From assembly GCA_033032865.1 (NCBI GenBank), contig JAWHQI010000273.1, positions 3,534,001-3,598,000 on the forward strand: a stretch of 64,000 nt of DNA, in the 5' to 3' direction. The position numbers were made by a program, and so were the translations under genes. Of the stretch, positions 1-10,830 are shown one piece after another. The stretch is from Dactylorhiza incarnata. Its lineage: Eukaryota; Streptophyta; Magnoliopsida; Asparagales; Orchidaceae. Within the stretch, counting starts at the first letter, position 1; each line of letters opens with the position of its first letter. The notes beneath the pieces are model-generated. The model made no database searches and was not told the DNA's origin. It worked only from the letters and a program-made list of their open reading frames with translations.

Positions 1-554
1 AATTATATTTGTGTATTTTAATGTTGTGTTATTTCATTATATATGTCATGTGTTTTTGATTGATTCACTTGTATACTTTATCAAAACACTATTTTGTACA
101 CATCATTATCTTTCATAAAACTTCTACTCATGAGAATTGGATCCTAATGCTCATCTACTCAATTCTCTACAAACTTAAGTAAATGCACTAGATAACAAAG
201 CATTACCGCTAGAATGTTTATGTTTACTTGAAATGCATATTTTATTACATTGTTGTTTTTGTATCTTTTCTTAATATTATGAAATCATGCTTGCAATTTT
301 ATATTAATGGAATAGTATCTCTTGAATCTATAACTCAAACATCAACTTTGCAAATTTAAAATTCATTATCCTTTGTACGATTTTATCTTCAAAAATGATG
401 TTTATTTTTAAGAGTGCTTATTATATTCTTCTGCTAAGTTTACCACTTATGCTCATTCATGTCTATTTTTGTAACACTGTGGTATTCTATCTTTTTTCTT
501 TTCAACAAATGGTATCTTAAAATAAAATGCTTACTTTATCATGCCAGCTATGTT
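1..554 (+). other. Non-coding 3' interior of D1
   Basis: A/T-rich sequence with no credible open frame. It matches the D2 interior around 49120-49560 (shared blocks include atatgtcatgtgttttgat and gagaattggatcctaatgc). It is the left half of the D1 3' interior; the right half resumes at 30045. Confidence 0.7.
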
Positions 555-962
555 GCTTATTGTACAACCCCGGTATTCTCCTTAAGGTAAGAGGAGACTG
601 GGGAGAACAGCGAGCCAGGGGTGAAAGCCCTCCCGCAGACGTAATCGGGGGAAGCAAGCGAGCCAGGTCCTCGCGGGCCACACCCGCGTCCTCACAGGCG
701 AGTCAACTCTTTTTTAACTCTGCTCTGCGCTTGACAATCGATTCTCCGTTCGACAAACGAGCTCCTCCATTCGACAAAATCGCATCACGTCTCAGTTCGA
801 CGAACCAGCTTCCCAGCTCGGTTAACTCGGCCTTCCAGCCGGTTCAGCAGATTTACATAAAGTCGAAGGGAGCTCGCAGGGAGGTGTGCGGGACTGGGCC
901 TCAATGGCGGTCCTCAGATAAGGCGCGAGCGGGGTCTCCGCTGAATGCTCGCCTAGGAGGAG

Positions 963-997
963 CCCCACGAGTACTACTCGCGAGGAGACTCGTGGGG
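963..997. repeat. Inverted repeat (hairpin) in the C 5' LTR
   Basis: Arms CCCCACGAGT (963-972) and ACTCGTGGGG (988-997) are perfect complements around 15 bases. The 3' LTR has the same hairpin with a paired substitution (see 29576-29610). Confidence 0.8.
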
Positions 998-1187
998 GCT
1001 CTCGCGAATGGTGTTCTCGTAAACCACTTACTCTGGGGCTAAAGAGGTATAATTACTCATCTGCCCCTGGTAGTCTGCAGGTAGCCCCTCCAAACAGCGG
1101 AGTTTGGCTGTTAGCAGACAAAGTTGTGGTGCGTTTAGTAAAATTAAAAGGCGGAATTCCGCTTTTAACAGACCATGAGCAAAAAAC

Positions 1188-1194
1188 TATAAAC
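1188..1194 (+). promoter_or_regulatory. TATA box of the C 5' LTR
   Basis: TATAAAC follows an A-rich run; the 3' LTR has the stronger TATAAATAG at 29801. The position, about 300 bp before the LTR end, fits a U3/R boundary just downstream. Confidence 0.5.
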
Positions 1195-1496
1195 AGACCT
1201 TCATGGGCACCTTGGGAGATGATTCCGATCTCATCTTTCTGAGCTTCTCCTTCCCTCGGTTACTTTGGTTTAGCTCTCTAGCTCTCCAAGGTGCCCAAGT
1301 CTCAGCTTTGGCTTGGGAGGGGAAGCGCTCAACGATCTTCCGGGTTTGCGGTGGGACCTCCTCGCTGTGACTAAGGTCTTAGTCTGTTTCTGAGCCCCCA
1401 GTCAGCTCCTTCCGAGGGACTAGTAAGGGCTAGCTGCCCCTCAACTTGTTGAGGGCCCGAGCTTCACAAGAGACCGAGAAATTGGTTTCAACATCT

Positions 1497-1512
1497 TGGT
1501 GCGGTGAGCGTA
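1497..1512 (+). other. Putative primer binding site of element C
   Basis: TGGTGCGGTGAGCG begins three bases after the LTR end, where a primer site is expected, and starts with the TGG that pairs with tRNA CCA. I could not assign the tRNA with confidence. Confidence 0.35.
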
Positions 1513-1549
1513 GAGCGTGGCTGGTCCAAGAAGATTCCATGAAAGGGAC

Positions 1550-1952
1550 ATGGCAGGAGACGAAGAGAAGGGCGAGGAGTTCAGCGGCTCTCCCCCGGCG
1601 GCGATGCAAAGAAGGTTCTCTGACTTCAAGCGAGAAGTCCTCGACACCCTCGGGTTCGCGGTTGCAATGCTGCGTAGCTATTTCGTGACACCAGCGGTTC
1701 AAGCATCCCATCCTCCGGCAGCGGTTGGAGAGGATGCCCCGGGAGGAACGACTGGAAAGTAGGTGGCTGGAGGGTCAGTGCCGGACCAGGAGGGACGAGT
1801 GCTGTTTGCCAGTCCGGCAAGCTCGGTGCCAGCGAGCACAGTACAGGCGAGTGCGGCGCAGGCGAGTGCGGTGCGGGAGAGCGCAAGCCTGGAGGGCGTG
1901 GCACCCATAGGAGCGGCTCCGGCGAAGGTGGCTCCCACGAACAGTGGCCCAG
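1550..1952 (+). pseudogene. gag N-terminus of element C (first piece)
   Basis: The frame opens at ATG 1550 (MAGDEEKGEEF...), about 50 bases past the LTR, and runs to the A insertion, with one in-frame TAG at 1760-1762. The second half is an Ala/Ser/Val-rich linker (ASSVPASTVQASAAQASAV). The reading continues after A at 8633, apart from a shift at a seven-G run (8659-8665). This is the poorly conserved gag leader; the identification rests on position and on continuity with the recognisable gag core after 8669. Confidence 0.65.
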
Positions 1953-2236
1953 TGATGAGTCCCAAATATTACACATTTATGGACTCATCTGGGCCGATTT
2001 TCTAGTCTATGCACTTCACTTTAGACATGTTTTCACTCATATTTGACACTCCATGCTAAGTGCACCTCTAGGCCCATTTTTGGTGTTATTTCATGTTCTT
2101 CATTTTTAGTAGTTTTCATGGATTGTTAAGCGCCACTTTCAGTGGCTGGATTCGTGGTTGTGCTGGAATAGGAGTCGTGCGGGTGTTCCCGGTACAATTC
2201 TGTACAGGAACACTGCGCACGATCACTGTTTCTATT

Positions 2237-2557
2237 GCGCACGACCACTGGTCATGCGCCGCTGATCGTGTGCACTTAACCATATTTTTTGAGTTCTGTC
2301 TCGGACAGTGCGCACGACCACCAACGATATTGCGCACGACCACTGGTCGTGCGCCGCTGTTCGTGCGCACTTAACATCAATTTTATGAGTTCTATTTCGA
2401 CCAGTGCGCACGACCACCTACGATAGTGCGCACGACCACCGGTCGTGCGCCACTGGTCGTGCGAACATGGTATTTTATAAATTTCTTACATTGCAGGCTC
2501 CACCCAGGCAGGCGCACGATCACAGGATTCCAGCGCGCATGACCACTGGTCGTGCAC
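2237..2557. repeat. Palindrome cluster in the A 5' LTR
   Basis: Four copies of a near-perfect palindrome with 11-bp arms (GCGCACGACCA, one C, then the complement) lie at 2237-2259, 2332-2354, 2428-2450 and 2535-2557. Half sites lie between them. The copy at 2332 is perfect; others differ mostly by C to T or G to A. Confidence 0.9.
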
Positions 2558-2589
2558 CAAAGATCGTGCACACTGTTTATTCCAGCGCC

Positions 2590-2598
2590 TACAAATAT
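2590..2598 (+). promoter_or_regulatory. TATA-like box of the A 5' LTR
   Basis: TACAAATAT sits just downstream of the palindrome cluster; the 3' LTR has TATAAATAT at the same place (7526-7534). Confidence 0.5.
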
Positions 2599-3697
2599 TC
2601 CTGCTCGCGAATTAGGTTAGATCATCCGCATTTCTTCTGCACAGCTCCGCCGTTCCGCCCCTTCCGCAGGTTTTTCGCCCCTTAGGCCTCCTCCATCATC
2701 CAAGAGCTTCAAGGAGGAGATTCTACGCTCATCTTCATCGCCAAGGAAGGAGTTCTTCGCATCGGACGTGGCCGGATTGTAAAACGCTAGAGAAGACGGG
2801 TCCATTGGAAGGTAGTGACAGCCTTCTCTACCCCGGACGATAGTTGGGACCGAGCTAGGATGCGGATTGACAACCCGGTGCTTCCTACCGTGAATCTACA
2901 ACGAGCCTCCGAATTCGGTCGTATCTCTTGCCTTTTTCTCTCTTTGTGTGATGTAATATTTTTAATCTCTATATTATTGATGATGTGCACCATAAACCAT
3001 GCTATGTAATGCTTATTTCATCTTATTGAAATTATCTTTTGTTTATATGTGTGTATGAGGTGCGCCCCATCCATTTTCCATTCGGCAATCGTGTTCGTGT
3101 GCCGCACTAGCAATTGCTAGTGGCGTGCTTGTCGACGAGGTGCTTGCGACCCTCATCTGTATGCCTACTCGTCCATCCGCCTAGCGAAGCGTGGCATAGC
3201 GGCCCGTGTAATCCTTTCCGACTCCACCGGTGTGAACCATTCCATCCGCTAGCCTTCTCGTCCATCCGCCTAGCGAAGCGTGGCATAGCGGCCCGTGTAA
3301 TTCATTCGCCTAACGAAGCAGTGCGCTCAAGGCCTGCACTGTTCGATTCCGCTTGCCTACTCGTCCATCCGCCCTTGCGACGCAGTGCGCTCAAGGCCTG
3401 TCTAGTCTCCATCCCGCCAAGCGAAGCATTGCATAGCGGCATTGCATAGGAGTAGTTGTAATATTTTACTTTATTTTCCACAAACCAAATCCCCCATTTC
3501 CGCATCCATCCGCTCGAAAGGACTTCAATCTCAAGTCCTTCCTCGATAATAAACTCCACCTTACTGTGTTCCTTTGAGATCGATACTTGGGGATTCATTC
3601 CCATTTTATATTACTTGAACGATCGGTATAATGCCGTTTCGTGCCGCATTCTTACTACCGCCTATAGCGGTGTGCTAAGATTTGCGCATCAAGTTTT

Positions 3698-3715
3698 TGG
3701 CGCCGTTGCCGGGGA
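3698..3715 (+). other. Primer binding site of element A (tRNA-Asp type)
   Basis: TGGCGCCGTTGCCGGGGA starts six bases after the LTR end. This is the classic Athila-type primer site complementary to tRNA-Asp. Confidence 0.9.
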
Positions 3716-3904
3716 ACACAGTCGTGTGAGTTTTTTTTGAGAGGGAGAATCTGAGAGAGAAGCCCTTCCATTTGTAAATTGCATCTTTTATTTTATTTCT
3801 ATTCTTTTTATCCCTTTTTTTTATTAGGTTGCTATAGTAATTTCTGTTAGGTGTAGTATTTTGCACAATAGCATTTTTATTTTGAATCGTTTTATCTCCA
3901 CACT

Positions 3905-5144
3905 ATGTGGGCACATCTCAATATCCGTGGCCGTTGGTGTAGAGATACCTCCCACTCTAGTGATGAATGACCTACGGAGAATAGTAGGCATAATTCTTAT
4001 AGCCCAGCATATCGAGCACCGACTTCGTCTGGTACTCCATATGGTGCGCGTAAGTCTTATGGCTACTCTATTGAGCCTTTACCGTCATACTTCTTTTTGG
4101 CTTCAGCCCCCGCTGTGCCAAAGAAGCTCGCTAGGCAGTGCCAGTTTTGTCGGAGCACAGATCATGCCCTGAAGGATTGTGCTGCTTTTCTTCGCCAATT
4201 GGATGAGGATGACGAGCCGGATATCCGGATCGTCCCGAATCCTAACTCTGGCAGCACAACTTCAACATCGAGTTTTGTGTCTTTGCCACCTTCACATCTT
4301 GAAGGGTATGGCGTTGACACAGTCACCAGATGTGTGGCTGATCTGGGCACCGACATTGCAGAGCCTATTCTCCCGGTGCATCCACCACCCCTAGTGGATT
4401 CGATTCTTTGTGAGGAATCAGTGCTCGACTTTTATCCGAGCACTATTCTTCCCCCTGTTGTGCATGCTACATTCGTCTCTGACGACATTGTCGATGATGT
4501 GTCACAAGAGGAGGCGGTTGATCTTAGTATTGTGCCTACTCCTATGGAGGAGGACAACCTTCCAGGTGAAGAGGAGTTTTCCTCAGCACCAGTGGAGGAA
4601 GTTTAAATCTCTAGCTTGCCCACTGTTGATCCCGCCGAATCTTGTAGCATTGATGATAATACAAACATTATTTTACTTCCCCCAACCTGATGGGAGTGAG
4701 ACCGGGACCACTCCCCCGATTTTTGATTATTTATGTTCTTCATCTTGTTTATTTCTTGATCCCCCCTCCTCATCCGAGCCTGTGCAGGTTGAGTCTTCAC
4801 AGGTACCCCAGGAGGATTTGGTGCATATTGCCCAAGTCAATGATGAGAGCATCCTCTTATGTGAGGAGGTTGATTCCCCCTCCGTAGAGGAAGCTCCACT
4901 CATTGCCTTTTCCTCCCGCCACCTCCCTGTTGATGACACCTTGCTAGGCAAGGATGTGTTTGGTGAGTTGAGTGAGGATATCTCCTCCTCTTCTTGCTTT
5001 CTGTTTCCTCTACCTGCGTTATGTAGGTATTATTATTATTTTGGTAGAGGAGTAACTGTTCTGTCTCCGTATCGGTACCCGCTACCGACACGCGTATTAG
5101 AACAGTTACCTGTTCATTTCCTTTTTCATACGCCCATTAGCTAG
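3905..5144 (+). pseudogene. gag-like zinc-knuckle protein of element A, disrupted
   Basis: From ATG 3905 a frame runs to TAA 4604-4606 with one in-frame stop at 3968-3970. It carries a CCHC zinc knuckle (CQFCRSTDHALKDC, C-x2-C-x4-H-x4-C, about 4138-4180), the signature of retroelement nucleocapsid, followed by a long acidic tail rich in Glu, Asp, Pro and Ser. An acidic frame continues in another phase from about 4610 to 5144 (for example EPVQVESSQVPQEDLV), so a frameshift near 4600 probably split one longer protein. No capsid core, protease or polymerase is recognisable. A nucleic-acid packaging role is inferred from the knuckle only. Confidence 0.65.
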
Positions 5145-5443
5145 AACCTTTAGTTTTTGAATAAGTCGTGCTGGGATGACAATAACCCCAGTAGTTATCT
5201 TTCTTTTCTGCATTTTTATTTCATCTAATCATGTTTAGTTAGTAGTATTTTTTTTTCAGTTTTCTATTTTCTTTTGTTTCTGCGGAGCTGACCCCTGCAG
5301 GTATCTTTTCTGGATGGCGGACGCTGCGGCTCATTTTAGCTTACACGCCAATCTTCTGGTGTGCTCATTTCTGAGCACTGGGTGCTCTCTTTCCCTAGCC
5401 TTTTCTGATTTTCATGTCATATATTTTGTGGATTGCTTAGTTT

Positions 5444-5456
5444 AAGTCTGGGGGAG
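5444..5456 (+). other. Internal polypurine tract 1 of element A
   Basis: AAGTCTGGGGGAG, identical to 23127-23139 in element B and closely matching the terminal tract of A. Confidence 0.6.
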
Positions 5457-6351
5457 AGCAGTTTTTGTGCCCACTCACGTGCACTCTCGCATAGCATGCT
5501 AGAAGTACTTTTATTTTAGCTTATTGGAAATTGTTGTTCATTTTCATTGCACACAACAGCACCCACTTGAGCGCGCTTAGCCGTTGGCACGTCGCGAGTT
5601 GAATTTGTCTTTTTGTGTGATTTGGAAAATCATTGTGCTGGCTTAGGATTATGAGGCAGAGTAAAATGTTGACTCCTGTAGTGCTCCTAGTCGAGTGCTC
5701 ATGTCTCGTTTAGAAATTCGTGTAGATTCAATTTCTTTTTATACTTTTAGTTTATATTTTTTTTCTATTAGCGTAAATATTGTTTACTACACTCAAAAAT
5801 TAGTGAATCCGGTGTGAATCAAACGGTAGCATAGGGATGTGTGTAGACGTTCGTTAGCCTCGTATTGCCCGAGTCGGGAGAAAGGATTATCTTTCTCGGT
5901 GGCTAGAACTTGCCCCAAGCGATTCTTGAAGCATGGGTATACGGTTAGTCAATTGCGTGAATGTGATATAGGCCATCATTTTGGCCCGGTTGAGCCTTTG
6001 TGCCCACTCCTATAGCTTTATCCTTGTCAGCCCAGTTGTGCCTACCCTTTCTTTGATTCAGCCCCACTGTTGTCTCACCAAAGCCTAAATGCCAATCCTA
6101 GTCGCACACCCAAATCTGAGCTTTAGCTGTTTATTATTTTCATGAGTTGGGTTGTTGATTTGGTGATATGTTTGTGAAGATGTGGATGTGTTTTATTGTT
6201 TTGCTTCTGGAAATGATAAGAAAAGAAAAGAAGAAAATGAGAGAAAGAAAAGAAGTGAAAAGAAAAGAAAAATATTTGAGCTTTAATGAAAAATCTGTGT
6301 AAAAATATATGTTTGGGAGTAGGCGGTGCACACACCCATGTTGTTAACTCT

Positions 6352-6364
6352 AAGTCTGGGGGTG
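6352..6364 (+). other. Internal polypurine tract 2 of element A
   Basis: AAGTCTGGGGGTG, identical to the terminal tract at 6875 and to 24034 in B; it lies 523 bases before the terminal tract. Confidence 0.6.
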
Positions 6365-6874
6365 TGGTGCATCCGCGTGTTTTTTGGCTACTTGGATAGT
6401 GTTATGCATTTGCTCATTTGGGTTTTTCTGTTCTAAGCCTTCATGTTTATATTTGTTTACCTCACCTAAACCCAAGCCTCATCTAAAACCTTAAGTCCTA
6501 TTGATTCACGCATTTGAGTCAAACCAGTGCCGTGGAGAGAGTGCAAACGGGCAAGCTTATGGTCACCGACATTGATGGATTTCAATGGAGTTGTCCCGAG
6601 CCCCGATCTTTGGCAAAGCTCGCCTCAGCGTTCAGTTTACTTTCTTCCTATGTACGACCTTATGATTCACCGTGATTCACTTTTTGAGTAAACATAATAT
6701 ATATCTACGCTCCTAGAAAATTATAAACTAATATGTAAAATTAGAAATTTTATCTATTATATTTCTACGCACATGAGCATGCGACTTCGCATGGTACTCC
6801 GCTTGATAATTTCTTCGCCAGCTTATGTTTTTCCTGTCCGCGAGAGATGGTTTGCTCGGGACGCGCAAACAGTT

Positions 6875-6887
6875 AAGTCTGGGGGTG
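6875..6887 (+). other. Terminal polypurine tract of element A
   Basis: AAGTCTGGGGGTG abuts the 3' LTR start (TGATGAG at 6888), the expected site of plus-strand priming. Confidence 0.8.
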
Positions 6888-8627
6888 TGATGAGTCCCAA
6901 ATATATACACATTTATGGACTCATCTGGGCCGATTTTCTAGTCTATGCACTTCACTTTAGACATGTTTTCACTCATATTTGACACTCCATGCTCAGTGCA
7001 CCTCTAGGCCCGTTTTTGGTGTAATTTCATGTTCTTCATTTTTAGTAGTTTTCATGGATTGTTAAGTGCCACTTTCAGTAGCTGGATTCGTGGTTGTGCT
7101 GGAACAGGAGTCGTGCAGGTGTTCCCAGTACAATTCTGTACAGGAACACTGCGCACGATCACTGTTTCTATTGCGCATGACCACTGGTCGTGCGCCGCTG
7201 ATCGTGTGCACTTAACCCTATTTTTTGAGTTCTGTCTCGGACAGTGCACACGACCACCAACGATATTGCGCACGACCACCGGTCGTGCGCCGCTATTCGT
7301 GCGCACTTAACATCAATTTTATGAGTTATGTTTCGACCAGTGCGCACGACCACCTACGATAGTGCGCACGACCACTGGTCGTGCGCCACTGCTCGTGCGA
7401 ACATGGAATTTTATAAATTTCTTACATTGCAGGCTCCAGCCAGGCAGGCGAACGATCACAGGATTCCGGTGCGCACGACCACTGGTCGTGCGCCAATGAT
7501 CGTGCGCACTGTTTATTCCAGCGCCTATAAATATTCCTGCTCGCGAATTAGGTTAGATCGTCCGCATTTCTTCCGCCCAGCTCCGCCGTTCCGCCCTTTC
7601 CGCAGGTTTTTTGCCCCCTAGGCCTCCTCCATCATCCAAGAGCTTCAAGGAGGAGATTCTACGCTCATCTTCATCGCCAAGGATGGAGTTCTTCGCATCG
7701 TACGTGGCCGGATTGTAAAACGCTGGAGAAGACGGATCCATTGGAAGTTAGTGACAGCCTTCTCTACCCCGGACGATAGTTGGGACCGAGCTAGGACGCG
7801 GATTGACAACCCGGTGCTTCCTACCGTGAATCTACAACGAACCTCCGGATTCGGTCGTATCTCTTGCCTTTTTCTCTCTTTGTGTGATGTAATGTTTGTA
7901 ATCTCTATATTATTGATGATGTGCACCATAAACCATGCTATGTAATGCTTATTTCATCTTATTGAAATTATCTTTTGTTTATATGTGTGTATGAGGTGCG
8001 CCCCATCCATTTTCCATTCCGCCATCATGTTCGTGTGCCGCACTAGCAATTGCTAGTGGCGTGCTTATCGACGAGGTGCTTGCGACCCTCATCCGTATGC
8101 CTACTCGTCCATCCGCCTAGCGAAGCGTGGCATAGCGGCCTGTGTAATCCATTCCGACTCCGCCGGTGCGAACCATTCCATCTGCTAGCCTTCTCATCCA
8201 TCCACCTAGCAAAGCGTGGCATAGCGGCTCATGTAATTCATTCGCCTAACGAAGCAGTGCGCTCAAGGCCTGCACAGTTCGATTCCGCTTGCCTACTCGT
8301 CCATCCGCCCTTGTGACGCAGCGCGCTCAAGGCCTGCCTAGTCTCCATCCCGCCAAGCGAAGCATTGCATAGCGGCATTGCATAGGAGTAGTTGTAATAT
8401 TTTCCTTTATTTTCCACAAACCAAATCCCCCATTTCCGCATCCATCCGCTCGAAAGGACTTCAATCTCAAGTCCTTCCTCGATAATAAACTCCACCTTAC
8501 TGTGTTTCTTAGAGATCGATACTTGGGGATTCATTCCCATTTTATATTACTTGAACGATCGGTACAATACCATTTCGTGCCGCATTCTTACTACCGCCTA
8601 TAACGGTGTGCTAAGATTTGCGCATCA
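6888..8627 (+). repeat. 3' LTR of element A
   Basis: Near-identical partner of 1953-3691, from TGATGAGTCCC to GCGCATCA, followed by the CCCAG duplication. Palindromes lie at 7173-7195, 7268-7290, 7363-7385 and 7471-7493, and TATAAATAT at 7526-7534. Confidence 0.95.
7526..7534 (+). promoter_or_regulatory. TATA box of the A 3' LTR
   Basis: TATAAATAT, 33 bp downstream of the last palindrome. Confidence 0.6.
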
Positions 8628-8632
8628 CCCAG

Positions 8633-9344
8633 CGAGCTCAAGCCAGGAGAGGGAGCTCGGGGGGGTGAGTGGAGCATGAAAAGACAGCAGGTAGAGGAAG
8701 CCCCTTCTGCGAGTTGGTGCTTTCCGCACCCGTTCCGGAAGGGTTAGGGGAGTGGGACAGGGTCTACTACCATGGCCGGGATGACCCAGACCAACACCTG
8801 CAGTCATTCGAGGACTCGGTCTCTATCAGGCCGATGTCAGACGCATTCAAGTGTCGGCTCTTCACCGTCACTCTGAAGGAGAAGGCCCGGGAGTGGTTCC
8901 ACCAACTTCCTGTCGGATCAATCTACGCATTTAAGGATTTTAGTAGAAGTTTCTTGTTGCGGTTTTCAACTTCGTAGAAGAGCAAGAAGGACGTCGAGTC
9001 TCTCTTCAAGGTGAAGCAGGAGCCCAAGGAGTCACTGGCTCATTATGCAGATTGGTTTCAAGAAGAAGTATTGCTCACCTAGGAGATGCCCGGGTTTGCC
9101 CTTCAGCTCACCTTCACGTTGGGGATGAAGGAGAGTTTCTTCAAGATGAATCTGAAGAGGAAAGACCCCGTCTCCTACGAGGAGTTGATGGAGAGGGTGT
9201 CGGAGGAGGTCGAGAGTGAGGAGGATAATCCGGAGCTCACCAAGAGGCTAGCAAAGCTCAGTGAGCCGGAGGTCAAGCAGCAGGAGGTGCGAAGGAGGGA
9301 AGAGCCCCGGGCCCCGAAAGGAGGATGGAGGCAACATGGTGGGG
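8633..9344 (+). pseudogene. gag capsid region of element C (second piece)
   Basis: Resumes gag after A. The core is typical of Ty3/gypsy Retrotrans_gag: YYHGRDDPDQHLQSFED, AREWFHQLPVGSI and FSRSFLLRF, then LAHYADWFQEE. In-frame TAG codons at 8975-8977 and 9080-9082 break it, and the frame shifts at an eleven-G run (9341-9351). The protein would form the particle shell. The stops mean this copy cannot make full Gag. Confidence 0.85.
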
Positions 9345-10239
9345 GGGGGGGATGCAAGGTCAGGGGAGAGGCTACGCCCCAGGAGATGGCAACATCTATG
9401 GGGGGCAAGGAAGACCCCAACAGTCAGGATGGAGGCAGGGTCCGAGGCAGATGCCTCCCCCGCCTCAGCAGGCTATGGCGATCAGACGAGGAAGAGGAGG
9501 AAGAGGAAGGAGAGAAGGAGTGGAAGCAGGAGCAGGAAGGAGAAGAGGAAATAGGGCGGCAGAGGCCGAGAGGGGAAAGGTGGCGTTGTCGTACTGTGAC
9601 TTCCACGATGAGGAAGGTCACGCAACAGCCACCTACCCCGAATTCTTAGAGACAAAAAGAGCTAGAATGTCGGCGCCGCGGCAGCAACAACAGGTAAAGA
9701 TTGAGGAGTTCCTACCTCGGGAGGATAAGGAGGAGAGGTGCGAGGACCGGGCCGATGTGGGGACTCGAGGAGGGATCGGGGTGATCCACGGGGGAGTAGG
9801 GGTAGAGGCAACCCACAAGGCGAGCCTCCATACCATCTACCGTCGAAGAGTGGCTTCGACATCCACGGCTCCACCCTCAGCAGAAAAAATTACTTTCTCT
9901 CAAAGGAACATGCCGTGTCATGAGGACCCTTTCTGCGACGCATTGGTCATCCAAACCGCCATCGAGAACTTCACGGTGTCCCAAATTCTCGTGGACAATG
10001 GGAGCGCGGTCAACGTCATCTTCAAGAGGGCTTTCGACAAGATGAAGGTGGATGCCAGGATGGTGTTGGCCTCGGATGGCCCTCTGCTTAGGTTCTCGGG
10101 TGAAAGGAAGGAAGTGGAAGGCGGAGTGGGACTCCATGTTACCTTGGGAGGGCAGTCCCGTAACTACCGCTTTGTGATAGTGGATGCCTCTAGCAGCTAC
10201 ACCGCCATCTTCGGACGGCCTCTTATCAGCACGTTCTGA
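9345..10239 (+). pseudogene. gag C-terminus and aspartic protease of element C
   Basis: After the G-run shift, the frame encodes a Gly/Gln/Arg-rich nucleocapsid-like stretch and a degenerate Tat-type zinc motif (YCDFHDEEGHATATYPEF, last Cys replaced by Tyr). The retroviral-type protease follows: active site ILVDNGSAVNVIF (about 9984-10022; DNGS where DTGS or DSGS is usual) and the C-terminal AIFGRPLI flap-side motif. The frame ends at TGA 10237-10239. The protease would cleave the polyprotein. Confidence 0.85.
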
Positions 10240-10830
10240 TGCGTCCCGTCCACCTTCCACCAGTGCGTCAAGTTTAGTACAGGTGGAATCCAGATCCGGG
10301 TCTGGGGAGACCCCAAGGTGGCGAGGCAGTACTATGTGACTGTCGTCAACACCATCTCTTGGATGGAAGAAGCAGAGGAGTGGGATAAGGTGATGGAAGA
10401 GGTGGCCGAGGCCGTGAAGGAGGAGAGGTTGGAAGGAAGGATGGATGAAGGAGTAGTTCATGCCCAGGAAGGGGTCGTTGAGGGGCCCAGGGCGGAGGAG
10501 GGGGATGAGGGAGAGAAAGAAGAGGAGGCCCCTGGAGGAGAGGCAGAGGAGTTAATGGTGGTGGGACAGGAAGAGATGGGGGAAGGGGCCAAAGCGCTCG
10601 CTTGTGGCGGAGAGGAGGACAGTGCTTGGGGGGAGCAATCTAGGTTGGAAGCTTTGGAGGAAGTGGTGGAGGTGGAGGTGACCATTAAGGCCGGAGCAAT
10701 CGAGAAGATCAGGATCAGCGAGGAGCTCATCCCGGAGGACCGGAGGAAGGTCTTGTCTTGCGTCCAAGACAATGTGGATGTCTTCGCGTGGAGTGCTGCG
10801 GAGATGTCGGGGATCGATGCGGATGTAGCG
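10240..10830 (+). pseudogene. Acidic protease-RT linker of element C
   Basis: It opens with VRQYYVTVVNTIS-like residues that normally follow the protease, then a long Glu/Gly-rich spacer (EEGDEGEKEEEAPGGEAEE) and the start of the RT entry region (IRISEELIPEDRRKVLSCVQDNVDVFAWS). A linker of this kind is usual between protease and RT in Tat elements. No catalytic function is expected. Confidence 0.7.

Larger units (their letters stand above)
560..1493 (+). repeat. 5' LTR of element C
   Basis: It starts TTGTACAACCCC (the 3' copy starts TGTGTACAACCCC) and ends GGTTTCAACA. It contains TTCGAC-type motifs at 734-805, a GC-rich hairpin at 963-997 and a TATA box near 1188. It is slightly longer than the 3' copy, which lacks a stretch equivalent to about 1240-1300. 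Confidence 0.9.
1953..3691 (+). repeat. 5' LTR of element A
   Basis: It starts TGATGAGTCCCAAATATTAC and ends TTTGCGCATCA. It holds four copies of a 23-bp palindrome (2237-2557) directly upstream of a TATA-like box. Downstream, 3160-3430, are imperfect internal repeats of the type cgtccatccgcctagcgaagc. Short open frames on both strands in this LTR arise from these repeats. Confidence 0.95.
5145..6874 (+). other. Non-coding 3' interior of element A
   Basis: No gene. It is collinear with 22801-24551 of element B: ctgcgg...cgccaatcttc (5315-5355), a hairpin at about 5877-5900, gaacttgccccaagcg (about 5908) and two internal polypurine tracts. An A/G-rich stretch (6215-6275) gives spurious hydrophobic frames on the minus strand. 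Confidence 0.75.
1953..8627 (+). mobile_element. Athila-like non-autonomous element A
   Basis: LTRs of 1739 and 1740 bp (1953-3691, 6888-8627) flank a 3.2-kb interior and are bounded by the perfect duplication CCCAG (1948-1952, 8628-8632). It has a tRNA-Asp type primer site and three polypurine tracts, but only a gag-like zinc-knuckle frame; protease, RT, RNase H and integrase are absent. The LTR start, palindrome cluster and 3' interior resemble element B, so A probably used proteins of B-like elements. It interrupts gag of element C. The two LTRs look very similar, which suggests a recent insertion (not quantified). Confidence 0.93.

Noticed and set aside
2093..2374. Mirror-image short frames on both strands in the A and B LTRs
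   Set aside because: They are produced by palindromes, which give matching open frames in both directions.
2237..2557. CRISPR-like array of palindromic repeats with spacers
   Set aside because: Spacers are irregular, the repeats sit inside plant LTRs just upstream of TATA boxes, and the genome is eukaryotic.
3698..3715. Possible tRNA gene fragment
   Set aside because: Only the 18-base complement of a tRNA 3' end is present, directly after an LTR, as expected of a primer binding site.
4410..4606. Start of the 244-codon frame in element A as a separate gene
   Set aside because: Its first part overlaps the zinc-knuckle frame and has no coding character; only its later part looks like a shifted continuation of that protein.
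6123..6335. Hydrophobic Phe/Ser-rich minus-strand frame as a membrane peptide
   Set aside because: It comes from an A/G-rich low-complexity tract in a non-coding 3' region and is not conserved in element B.
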